A DNA stretch of 64,000 bases from assembly GCF_023015765.1 (NCBI RefSeq), contig NZ_JALKAL010000005.1, positions 62,001 to 126,000 on the forward strand, written 5' to 3'. Shown here piece by piece: positions 38,698-46,043 of the stretch. The notes below the pieces were generated by a model. It was not told where the DNA came from and ran no database searches. It saw only the letters and a list, made by a program, of their open reading frames with translations. The translations under genes and the position numbers were made by a program. The number at the start of each line of letters is the position of its first letter. The first letter of the stretch is position 1. This DNA is from Ornithinimicrobium sp. F0845 (lineage in GTDB: Bacteria; Actinomycetota; Actinomycetes; Actinomycetales; Dermatophilaceae).

Positions 38698-39683
38698 TAT
38701 ACGGGTTGCGGCTCTCGGTTGAGGGCTGCGTAGTGGTCCTGCTCGTACTCGACTGGGGTCATCATTCCCAGCGTCCCGTGCAAGCGCCTGTTGTTGTACC
38801 ACTCGACCCAGCCGGCGGTCGCGTACTCGACGTCGGCGATGGTCTTGTAGGGCCCGTCGTGGAAGACGGTGGTGCGGATGCACTCGGCCTTGTACAAGCC
38901 GCTGATCGTCTCCATCAGCGCGTTGTCGTAGGCATCCCCGACCGATCCGATCGAGGGCCGGATGCCCTCGAGCTCGAGGTGCTCGGTGAGCCGGATGGAC
39001 GTGTCCTGGGACCCGGCATCGGAGTGGTGGATCAGCTCCCCGGCGACCGTCGGACGTCCTTCGCGGTCGCGGTGCCACAACGCCATGCGCAGCGGCACCA
39101 TGACCAGGTCGGTCTGCTTGGTCGTGGCGACATGCCAGGCCACGATCCGCTGGGCGAAGACGTCGACGATGAAGGCGACGTAGACGAACCCGGCCCACGT
39201 ACGGACGTAGGTGAAGTCGGTGACCCAGGTCCGGTTGGGCGCTGCGGCGGTGAAGTCCCGGTTCAGCAGGTCACCGGCCCGCTTGCCGTCCTTGGCCGGG
39301 ATCGTGGTCCGCACGCCCTTGTCGCGGCGCACCCCCGCTAGGCCCAACGTGTGCATGGCCCGGTCCACCGCGCCCGCCGAAGCCTCGGGCAGCACGGTGC
39401 GACGCACCAGGGCGGTCATCTTCCGCCGGTGTAGAGGCCTTCGGCCGCGAGCCGGCGCCGGCCGTGGACGTCGATGGTCCACGCCAGCTCCCGGACCGCG
39501 TCGATCACCTGGGCGTCGGTGACAGTGCGAGCAGCGACCGTCCGGCCGGCCTGCTTCCAGGACCGGTAGGTGCGCGCGGCGATCTGAAGGACCTGCTCGC
39601 GCAGGACCCGGCAGATCGACTCGACCGCGTGCCCCTGGGAGCGCTGATCGTCGATGAACGCCGCGATCAGCGGTTGCGGGGGT
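38697..39683 (-). pseudogene. IS3-family transposase orfB, frameshifted
   Basis: rve-type DDE integrase: Asp in NRTWVTDFTYVRTWAGFVY, Asp in IHHSDAGSQDTS, Glu in DNALMETISGLYKAECIRT. The N-terminal part (IAAFIDDQRSQGHAVESIC) is in another frame and ends with a stop at 39416-39418; the core resumes at KMTALVRRTV. A one-base loss near 39425-39435 accounts for this. The TAG stop at 38697-38699 takes its last base from the adjoining ISL3 end. Not functional as read. Confidence 0.82.
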
Positions 39684-40032
39684 CGAGCTCCCCCACGAAG
39701 AAAGTCGTTGCCGCGCGGAGGATCTCCACGTCCTCGCGCAGCCGCTTGTTCTCGGCCTTGAGCCGCTTGATCTCAGCGTGCTCCTCGCTCGTCACGCCCG
39801 GCTTGGCGCCCGCGTCGATCTCGGCTTGGGCCACCCAGCGACGCACGCTCTCTCGGCCCAATCCGAGCCGCTCGGCCACGGCCTTCGACGCGGCCGTCAC
39901 CGACGGGTAGTCCTGCTGGTGCTCACGCACCATCCGCACCGCGCGCTCACGCAGCTCGGGATCGATCTTCTTCGGCATGGTGCTCATCCTCCTGGACTCA
40001 GAAGGGAGCGGCATCAAACCTGGGGCGCTTCA
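38698..40032 (-). mobile_element. IS3-family element, truncated at its orfB end
   Basis: The orfA-side terminus, read inward from 40032, is TGAAGCGCCCCAGGTTTGAT, typical of this IS3 group. The matching inverted repeat beyond orfB is missing because the ISL3 element starts directly there. orfA is intact, orfB is broken. Confidence 0.78.
39667..39978 (-). CDS. IS3-family transposase orfA
   Basis: 103 aa: MPKKIDPELRERAVRMVREH, a helix-turn-helix (ASKAVAERLGLGRESVRRWV) and a leucine-zipper-like coil (EHAEIKRLKAENKRLREDVE). Binds IS ends, and normally also serves as the N-terminus of an OrfAB fusion through a -1 frameshift into orfB. The ATG at 39978 has AGGAGG 9 nt upstream; an in-frame ATG at 39987 is too close to that site. 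Confidence 0.88.
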   Translation of the reverse strand: MPKKIDPELRERAVRMVREHQQDYPSVTAASKAVAERLGLGRESVRRWVAQAEIDAGAKPGVTSEEHAEIKRLKAENKRLREDVEILRAATTFFVGELDPRNR

Positions 40033-40118
40033 CAACCGTGGTACACGAGAGCACGCATGGTGCGGCTCCTTCGGTGGGTGGGCTGCCGGCCGGGGGCCGG
40101 GTTCGGTGCGGGTCGGTC

Positions 40119-40532
40119 TCAGAAGGCGCTGGCGGCGGCTTCGGCGACGGCCTGGTCTTGGTCACCGGTTCCTCCGCTGACGCCGACGGCGCCGACGACC
40201 TGGCCGTCGCGCTCGAGCGGGATGCCACCGGCGAAGATCATCACCCGACCGTCGTTGGAGGCGTGGATGCCGTAGAACTGCTCACCGGGTTGGGCGAGGT
40301 CGCCGAGGTCTTTGGTGGCTGTGTCGAACGCGCGGGCCGTGAAGGCTTTGTTGATCGAGATGTCGATGCTGCCCAGCCACGCTCCGTCCATCCGTACGTG
40401 AGCGACGAGATTGCCGCCGGCATCGACGACGGCGATGTTACTGGGCTGACCCTGCGTGCTGGATTCAGCTTCTGCTGCCGCGATGACACGTTTGGCGTCG
40501 TCCAACGACAATGTAGGAATAGATAGCATCAA
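40119..40532 (-). CDS. GlcG/HbpS-family heme-binding-like protein
   Basis: 137 aa: SLDDAKRVIAAAEAES, NIAVVDAGGNLVAHVRMDGA, IFAGGIPLERDGQVVGAVGVSGG, then DQDQAVAEAA. This is the full GlcG/HbpS fold. HbpS of Streptomyces binds heme and senses redox stress for SenS-SenR; other members act near diol or glycolate operons. No signal peptide is seen, so it should be cytoplasmic. A clear AAGGAG ribosome site precedes the ATG. Second gene after the monooxygenase on the minus strand, so probably an operon. Confidence 0.85.
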   Translation of the reverse strand: MMLSIPTLSLDDAKRVIAAAEAESSTQGQPSNIAVVDAGGNLVAHVRMDGAWLGSIDISINKAFTARAFDTATKDLGDLAQPGEQFYGIHASNDGRVMIFAGGIPLERDGQVVGAVGVSGGTGDQDQAVAEAAASAF

Positions 40533-40660
40533 TTGCTCCTTCGAATGTGGCGTGCGCTTTGTGGCTCGAGCCGCTCCAGAGCCGCCCGTTGGTTTGCCTG
40601 TTGAGTTTGTGACCGACAGCGCTCGTGTTGTGCTTCGCGTTGCGAACGTGCGTGGGCGGA

Positions 40661-40972
40661 CTACGGGAGCTTGGACGCGAGGACGTCGGCCGGCAGGATC
40701 TCGGGTGCTGCGCTGAGGAGGTGCTGGTTGGCCATCAGGGCTGCGACGATGGCGCCGTTGGCGTGGGCGTCGCGAGCGGCCTCGTCGGGGAATGCATCGA
40801 AGATCCAGAAGGTGTCGGCGTGGGTCCTGACCGCGAACCAGACAATCGTTCCTACTTCTTCGTTGGCGAGTGCGACAGCGCCGGCGAGCAGATCGGCGAG
40901 CGCGTCGTGCTGGCCATCGGCCGCGACGATCTTGGCGACGAAGGCATACGGAAGTGATGCGGGTGTGGACAT
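40661..40972 (-). CDS. Antibiotic biosynthesis monooxygenase (ABM) domain protein
   Basis: 103-aa dimeric ferredoxin-like fold: YAFVAKIVAADGQHDALADL, EVGTIVWFAVRTHADTFWIF and FPDEAARDAHANGAIVAALM. Relatives include cofactor-free quinol monooxygenases (YgiN-like) that oxidise quinols or polyketide rings. AAGGAGAG lies before the ATG. Divergent from the GlxA-type regulator with 107 nt between, so regulated by it in all likelihood, together with the HbpS-like gene downstream. Confidence 0.85.
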   Translation of the reverse strand: MSTPASLPYAFVAKIVAADGQHDALADLLAGAVALANEEVGTIVWFAVRTHADTFWIFDAFPDEAARDAHANGAIVAALMANQHLLSAAPEILPADVLASKLP

Positions 40973-41066
40973 GAGGGACTCTCCTTGACGTCGGGGTTCT
41001 TCGTGGGACGAGTTCAGCGTATGACGAGCGAGGGCCGGTGGGTAGTGGCGTATACGGCAGTATTGC

Positions 41067-41072
41067 TATTGT
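41067..41072 (+). promoter_or_regulatory. Putative -10 box (TATTGT) of the GlxA-type regulator
   Basis: TATTGT ends 7 nt before the ATG at 41080, in an AT-rich patch with GTATAC and repeated TATTG that could hold the operator of the divergent pair. Confidence 0.5.
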
Positions 41073-41079
41073 TTACGTC

Positions 41080-42021
41080 ATGCGTATCGGACTGATCGCG
41101 ATCGACGGCTGCTTCGGTTCGGCTATCGCGTCGATCATCGACATCGTGCGGGTGGCCGACGGAGCCCGCGGCGATGTCGACCCGCGGATCGACCCGATCA
41201 AACTCGCCATCCTCGGACCGAAACGGCGAGTGACCACGACGGCATCGATGACCCTGTCGGTGGACCACCCGCTGTCGGAGTCCGCAGAGTTCGACGTGGT
41301 CGTCGTCCCTGCGCTTGGAACCCTTACGGCCGCCGCTACCAACGACGCCCTCCAGAGCCGAGATGCTCGTTCGGTCATCGCCTCGCTCGGGCGCCTCGAC
41401 GAGGCGACCACCCGGATCGCCGCGGCGTGCACCGGCGTGTTCGCTGTCGCCGAGACCGGACGGATGCATCATCGGCGGGCGACGACCAGCTGGTTCCTGG
41501 GGCCGGAGTTCCTGAAGCGCTATCCGACCGTCGCCCTCGATCTCGACACCATGGTCGTGGTCGACGGGAACCTCGTCACCGCCGGCGCCGCGTTCGCCCA
41601 CATCGACCTCGCGCTCTCACTCGTGCGATCGATCAGCCCCGACCTGGCCCAACACGTCGCCAAGCTCCTCATCATCGACGAGCGCCCGTCGCAGGCGGCC
41701 TTCGTCGCCTACGAACATCTCCGGCACGAGGACCCGATCGTCGTCGAGTTCGAACGCTTCGTGCGCGCCCGCCTGGACGAACCGTTCAACGTCGCCTTCG
41801 TCGCGCAGTCGCTCGGCACCAGCCGGCGCACCCTCGAACGACGAGTCCGTGCGGCGCTCAACCTCACTCCGCTCGGCTTCGTCCAACGGCTTCGCATCGA
41901 GCGAGCTCGGCACCTCTCAGCAACCACGGCCCTCACCTCCGCCGAGATCGCGCTACGGGTCGGCTACGCGAACGCCGAGACTCTGCGCTCCCTCCTGCGT
42001 AGGGAGCGACGCCGTTCCTGA
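41080..42021 (+). CDS. GlxA-family transcriptional regulator (DJ-1/PfpI plus AraC HTH)
   Basis: 313 aa from the ATG at 41080. The N-terminal half is a DJ-1/PfpI class I glutaminase-like fold with the nucleophile-elbow Cys in RIAAACTGVFAVAETG; the C-terminal AraC domain has SLGTSRRTLERRVRAALNLT and TSAEIALRVGYANAETLRSL. Such proteins sense small metabolites and act mostly as activators of adjacent catabolic genes. Divergent from the ABM-HbpS pair, its likely target. Lies inside the IS-flanked island. Confidence 0.9.
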   Translation: MRIGLIAIDGCFGSAIASIIDIVRVADGARGDVDPRIDPIKLAILGPKRRVTTTASMTLSVDHPLSESAEFDVVVVPALGTLTAAATNDALQSRDARSVIASLGRLDEATTRIAAACTGVFAVAETGRMHHRRATTSWFLGPEFLKRYPTVALDLDTMVVVDGNLVTAGAAFAHIDLALSLVRSISPDLAQHVAKLLIIDERPSQAAFVAYEHLRHEDPIVVEFERFVRARLDEPFNVAFVAQSLGTSRRTLERRVRAALNLTPLGFVQRLRIERARHLSATTALTSAEIALRVGYANAETLRSLLRRERRRS

Positions 42022-42283
42022 CCTATCGCCATGCCTGTAGCCGGTGTGCTAGTACTCGACTGGAACCAGCTCTCAGCACGTCGCGTCGACGCTCCTGCGT
42101 CGCCCCTGGACGACCCACTCGACACGCCCGCAGCATAGGCCATGTGACGTGTCCCGGCTTCCCGGACGGTCGGGGTTGGGTGGCTGTGATGTCGCTGCGT
42201 TCTCGTCGAGAGGATCAGCAGACCCGATCAGAGTCGATTGGGATTAGACGCGAAGGCGGTCAGGTCAGGGCGGCCGAAGCCGG
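42022..42283. other. Non-coding stretch inside the island
   Basis: No gene I can support. Open frames here lack family similarity and ribosome sites. It probably combines the regulator's 3' region and IS debris. Confidence 0.5.
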
Positions 42284-42417
42284 CCGGCGGGGGAGCGTCG
42301 GACACGTCGAGGTCTTTCGGATGGATGGCGTAGGAACCTCCATCGTCGGGAGACCCCGACGTCTACCTGCGGACCGACGCGCCCGGCCGACCTACACCCT
42401 CATCTGGGAAGAGCCCC
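42284..42417 (-). mobile_element. Relic of a second ISL3 right end
   Basis: Aligns along its length with 38567-38697, the right end of the ISL3 copy: shared GTCGAGGTCTTTC, GGGAGAC and GACGTCTA blocks and the terminal repeat, read inward from 42417 as GGGGCTCTTCCCAGATGAGG. It includes the first codons of a transposase (VSDAPPPAG) and then loses similarity. Same orientation as the larger element but clearly a different, diverged ISL3 member. Confidence 0.75.
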
Positions 42418-42676
42418 TAAATGTGCGCCGACCCCTTTGTCAGCGTCTCGTGAAAACTGACTGTCCCACCCCCCCCGCAGATAGCAATGGACTTTGCAAA
42501 ACGAATGCCATGTTCTTAGTTCTCCTTGCCCATGCAAGCGCGTGGAGCCCTCGCACGCGGAACCGTGACACTGGCTGTGCCTCCGCCTTCTTCTCCATCA
42601 CCTGGCCGTCACGGAAGGAGGCCTGATCGCCGTCACCCTCCGACCTCGTTACGGTCCTGGGTGCGATGATGCGGGC
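42418..42676. other. Intergenic sequence before the adenosyltransferase gene
   Basis: It contains GTCAGCGTCTCGTGAAAACT near 42439-42458, reminiscent of IS21-type termini, a run of eight C near 42470, and an AT-rich patch around 42480-42530 unlike its surroundings. No gene is supported. No cobalamin riboswitch features (B12 box) are visible. Confidence 0.4.
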
Positions 42677-43306
42677 ATGGTCATCCTGAATCGGATCTAC
42701 ACGCGCACCGGCGACGACGGCACCACCTCGCTCGGTGACTTCAGCCGCACCAGCAAGAACGACCCGCGCCTCGTGGCCTACGCCGACACCGACGAGGCCA
42801 ACTCGTGCATCGGCATCGCCGTGGCGGCCGGCGCGCTCCGGGCGGACGTCCAGGAGACCCTGACCCGCATCCAGAACGATCTCTTCGACGTCGGTGCGGA
42901 TCTCTGCGCACCCCTGCGCACGGCCTACGAGTATCCTCCGCTGCGCGTCGAGGCGGCGTGGATCGACGAGCTCGAGGCCGACTGCGACCGCTACAACGAG
43001 GAGCTGGAGAAGCTGCGCTCCTTCATCCTGCCCGGCGGCACCCCGGGCTCGGCCCACCTGCACCTGGCGCGCACGGTGGCCCGCCGTGCCGAGCGCTCGG
43101 CCTGGGCGGCGCTGGAGGAGTACGGCACCGAGCCGGCCGCGGCCGAGGCCGACCGTGGCATCGGCGGGGTGAACCCCCTGACCGCGAAGTATCTCAACCG
43201 CCTCTCGGACCTGCTCTTCATCCTGGCCCGGGTCGCCAACCTCGACGCCGACGGCGACGTCCTGTGGCAGCCCGGGGGCGGTCGCGCCGAACAGCCCGCG
43301 AGATAG
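42677..43306 (+). CDS. Cob(I)alamin adenosyltransferase (PduO/MMAB type)
   Basis: 209 aa. Makes adenosylcobalamin from cob(I)alamin and ATP for B12-dependent mutases. N-terminal YTRTGDDGTTSLGDFSRTSK is the ATP-binding signature, and RRAERSAWAAL plus NRLSDLLFILARVAN form the cobalamin-side helices. M. tuberculosis has the equivalent Rv1314c at the same spot after DUF2550. The product should serve the mutase at 56998. ATG chosen at MVILNRIYTRTG. Confidence 0.95.
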   Translation: MVILNRIYTRTGDDGTTSLGDFSRTSKNDPRLVAYADTDEANSCIGIAVAAGALRADVQETLTRIQNDLFDVGADLCAPLRTAYEYPPLRVEAAWIDELEADCDRYNEELEKLRSFILPGGTPGSAHLHLARTVARRAERSAWAALEEYGTEPAAAEADRGIGGVNPLTAKYLNRLSDLLFILARVANLDADGDVLWQPGGGRAEQPAR

Positions 43307-43428
43307 CTTTCGGCACGCGTCGGGTGACCGACCGGGCGAAATACAGATGCGCAGACGAAGTTTTTACGAAATCGTGACCGCATTGGGTGCAACCAAACCT
43401 GGATTGATGACGTTAGTTGAGTAGACAC

Positions 43429-43463
43429 TGTTCGGGACGCGCACAGCAGCGCGTCGCCGAACA
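43429..43463 (+). repeat. Stable hairpin in the leader of the STAS gene
   Basis: TGTTCGG-GACGCGC pairs with GCGCGTC-(G)-CCGAACA: 14 bp with one bulged G around ACAGCA. It ends 23 nt before the ATG. No T-tract follows, so it is more likely an RNA control element or stability stem than a terminator. Confidence 0.75.
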
Positions 43464-43486
43464 CTCCTTATCGGGTGGAGGTTGGG

Positions 43487-43888
43487 ATGACCGCGGTGCT
43501 ATGGGCGGGGCCAGGCGTCGAGTTGTCAATCGACTCTGCTGGCCGCGAGGCGACCATCAGTGGGCAGGTCGGGGTGCGGACCGTCCCCGAGCTGCGCGCA
43601 CACCTCCAGCGCATCCTCGCCGCCGGTGAGGGCGATCTCGTGCTCCACCTGCGCGACGCCGAGGTCGCCGACGCGACCGGGTTGGGCGTGCTCGTCGGGC
43701 TGCACCACCGGGCCCGCCGGCAGAACCGCCGGCTGGTTATCGCCGAGGCCTCCGAGCGGTTGGAGCGCCTGATGCGGATCACCCGGCTGCACCTGGTGCT
43801 GGCCCGGGTCGACACGCTGAGCGCCGGCGGTCCCGTGCCGCAGGTCGGCGGCTCCCTCCCGCAGATGCCCAGCCCCCCGCCGCGCTGA
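43487..43888 (+). CDS. STAS-domain protein (anti-sigma factor antagonist-like)
   Basis: 133 aa from the ATG at 43487, which has GGAGG upstream (a GTG at 43475 is in frame but overlaps that site). The STAS fold shows VELSIDSAGREATISGQVG and DATGLGVLVGLHHRARRQNR. In SpoIIAA-like antagonists the phosphorylated residue is Ser in D-S-S/T-G; here the position is Thr (DATG), which can still be phosphorylated. No partner anti-sigma kinase or sigma gene is nearby. The Pro-rich tail is probably disordered. Confidence 0.82.
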   Translation: MTAVLWAGPGVELSIDSAGREATISGQVGVRTVPELRAHLQRILAAGEGDLVLHLRDAEVADATGLGVLVGLHHRARRQNRRLVIAEASERLERLMRITRLHLVLARVDTLSAGGPVPQVGGSLPQMPSPPPR

Positions 43889-43891
43889 CCC

Positions 43892-45439
43892 TCAGCCCAC
43901 GGCCGTCGCCGACGCGCGCCGGGGATCAGCCGCGGCAACCAGCTCCCCACCTGCACTGAGCAACGCCGCGCCCACACCCCCGAAGTACATCGCGTGCCGC
44001 TCGTGCGCGTGCAGCGGCACCACCTCGCCCGTCGACCGGCCGATCACCCCGGTGAGCGCCTCGAGCAGCTCCGGTGCGTCCTCGTAGTCGATCCTGACCC
44101 CACCGTCGTCCAGGTGGCGCACGTGCAGGCGGGGCGCGTCCACGGCATACTGCAGCGTCTCGCCGTGGAGGCAGAAGTGCAGGAGCACCTGCAGCAGCGC
44201 CGTGGTGATCCGGTCCGCACCGGGCGTGCCGATGGCCAGGACGGTGCCGTCGGGGTGGCGCAGCGTCGTCGGCGCCATGTTGGAGGCCAGCCGGGTGCCG
44301 GGCGGCAGGGCGTGTATCCCCCGACGGTTCAGCTCCGGCTCGCCGAGAGCGTTGTTGCCGAGCAGCCCGGTGCCGCCGATGTACATCCCGGAGCCGTAGC
44401 CGGAGGAGGCGGTGATCGCGCAGGCGTTGCCGTCGCTGTCGACGACCGAGACGTGTGCGGTGTCCTGCGACGTGGGCAGGCCTACCGCCCCCATCGCGGC
44501 GATCGTCTCCAGCAGTGCGTGGCCGGCCACCTCGAGGTCCTCGGCGATATCGACCCGGTGCAGTCGCAGATCGAGCACGTCCTTCATCACCCGGGCCGCG
44601 TGCTCGGGGGACACCCGCTCATCGACGTCGCCGACGAGGCGCAGCATCGCGGTCAGCACCGCGCCGCCGATCGCCGGCGGCGGGTTGCACGCCAGCTCCC
44701 AGCCGTTGAGCGAGGAGCGCAGCGGGGGGCGCGCGATCGGTCGGTACTCCGCGAGGTCTCGGGCCGTGATCAGCCCGCCGCGCTCGGTCAGGTCGGCCAC
44801 GATGCGCGCCGCGAGGTCGCCGGTGTAGACGGTGGCCGCGCCCTCCTCGGCTATCCGCCGCAGGCTGTCCACGAGGTTGTCGTCCCGGATCGCGTGGCCC
44901 GCCGGCCACGCGGACCCGTCGTCGGTGTAGAGCGCCCGGGTCTGCTCATCCCAGGCGAAGATCGTGTGGGCGACTAGGTCGAAGTATGACGAGGCCGTGT
45001 GGCTCATCTGGAAACCGTCGGCGGCGATCGTGGCGGTGGCACCTATGATCTCTGCCCACGGTGCCGCACCGTAGCGCTCGTGCGCCAGGCCCATCCCGGC
45101 GAACATCCCGGGGGTCGCGACCGAGCCCGGTCCCGCATAGGTGGTCAGACCTCCGCCGTAGGTCGTGACGCACTCGATCAGACCGCTCCCGAACCGTGCG
45201 GGGTCGGCCCCGCGTCCCGGCATCTCGACGTTGCCGTCGATCACGACCGGCTCCCCGTCCACCGGCCAGATGTTGATGAAGCAGCCGCCCAGCGGGCTGA
45301 CGATGCCCGGCTCGGTCGCCGTGGCCGTCACCATGGCAGCGATCGCGGCGTCGACCGCGTTGCCTCCTGAGCCCAGGGCCTGCTGGCCGGCCTGGGTGGC
45401 CGAGGAGTTCGGGGCGGCGATGGCGGCGCGGCGGGTCAT
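43892..45439 (-). CDS. Gamma-glutamyltransferase family protein
   Basis: About 515 aa from the ATG at 45439 (CACAAT ends 7 nt upstream), Ntn-hydrolase that cleaves itself into two subunits. The autoprocessing and catalytic Thr is in TSQDTAHVSVVDSDGNACAI, with GYGSGMYIGGTGLLGNN downstream. GGNAVDAAIAAMVTATATEP starts the large subunit. Without a signal peptide it is probably cytoplasmic, so it may be an acylase-type relative rather than a glutathione enzyme; actinobacteria use mycothiol. Confidence 0.9.
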   Translation of the reverse strand: MTRRAAIAAPNSSATQAGQQALGSGGNAVDAAIAAMVTATATEPGIVSPLGGCFINIWPVDGEPVVIDGNVEMPGRGADPARFGSGLIECVTTYGGGLTTYAGPGSVATPGMFAGMGLAHERYGAAPWAEIIGATATIAADGFQMSHTASSYFDLVAHTIFAWDEQTRALYTDDGSAWPAGHAIRDDNLVDSLRRIAEEGAATVYTGDLAARIVADLTERGGLITARDLAEYRPIARPPLRSSLNGWELACNPPPAIGGAVLTAMLRLVGDVDERVSPEHAARVMKDVLDLRLHRVDIAEDLEVAGHALLETIAAMGAVGLPTSQDTAHVSVVDSDGNACAITASSGYGSGMYIGGTGLLGNNALGEPELNRRGIHALPPGTRLASNMAPTTLRHPDGTVLAIGTPGADRITTALLQVLLHFCLHGETLQYAVDAPRLHVRHLDDGGVRIDYEDAPELLEALTGVIGRSTGEVVPLHAHERHAMYFGGVGAALLSAGGELVAAADPRRASATAVG

Positions 45440-45491
45440 GTGGACGATTGTGCACCCAGCGTCGTCACCGGGCACCTGCCGGCCCGGGACG

Positions 45492-45953
45492 TCAGTCCAG
45501 GCAGAACTCGTTGCCCTCGGGGTCCTGCATCACGATGAAGCCACCGCTGAGCAGGGGCTCGGGCTCGAAGCGCTGGACGCGGGTGGCGCCCAGCGCGACC
45601 AGGCGCTCGCACTCCGCCTCGAGCGCGTCGAGACGCTCGGCGCCCTCCAGCCCGGGCGCTGCCCTGACGTCCAGGTGCACGCGGTTCTTCACCTGCTTGC
45701 CCTCGGGCACGCGTTGGAAGAACAACCGCGGACGTCGGCCCTCCGGGTCCTCCAGGGCCGAGCGGGAGTTGCGCTCCTCGGCCGGCACGTCCAGCTCGTC
45801 GAGGAAGGCGTCCCAGGCCGACAGCGGGTCCCCGCCCTCGGCCAGCTGGACCCCGGGAGGGGGCGGGTGCACGTAGCCCAGGACGTCCTGCCAGAAGAGC
45901 GACAGGCGCCGTGGGTCGGCGCAGTCGAAGGTCACCTGAAACTCGCTGCTCAT
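45492..45953 (-). CDS. VOC-family protein
   Basis: 153 aa from ATG 45953, which has TAGGTT ending 7 nt upstream; the Met at 45959 is too close to that box. Glyoxalase_6-like: FDCADPRRLSLFWQDVLGYV, KNRVHLDVRAAPG and MQDPEGNEFCLD at the end. Substrate unknown. Same strand as the gamma-glutamyltransferase gene, 52 nt upstream of it, but with its own promoter candidate. Confidence 0.85.
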   Translation of the reverse strand: MSSEFQVTFDCADPRRLSLFWQDVLGYVHPPPPGVQLAEGGDPLSAWDAFLDELDVPAEERNSRSALEDPEGRRPRLFFQRVPEGKQVKNRVHLDVRAAPGLEGAERLDALEAECERLVALGATRVQRFEPEPLLSGGFIVMQDPEGNEFCLD

Positions 45954-45960
45954 GGGCATG

Positions 45961-45966
45961 AACCTA
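45961..45966 (-). promoter_or_regulatory. Putative -10 box (TAGGTT) of a leaderless transcript
   Basis: TAGGTT on the minus strand ends 7 nt before the ATG at 45953. Confidence 0.45.
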
Positions 45967-46043
45967 GAACCGGGCGCCGACGGTCGCGACCCGGGCCGCC
46001 CCTAGAACTGCCGGGCCGCCGCTCAGAACAGCCCTGCCGCCCC

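Noticed and set aside
37248-42417. A composite transposon carrying the GlxA-ABM-HbpS genes
   Set aside because: The two ISL3 ends differ in sequence, only one has a transposase and it is broken, and no outer target duplication is visible. Recombination between relics remains possible but a working transposon is not supported.
42144-42626. A 160-aa plus-strand open frame between the regulator and adenosyltransferase genes
   Set aside because: It crosses the ISL3 relic, has no ribosome site, and its composition is mixed. It is not a gene.
42418-42676. A cobalamin riboswitch before the adenosyltransferase gene
   Set aside because: I looked for a B12-box-like GCCACTG and the surrounding folds and saw none. 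The region is IS debris.
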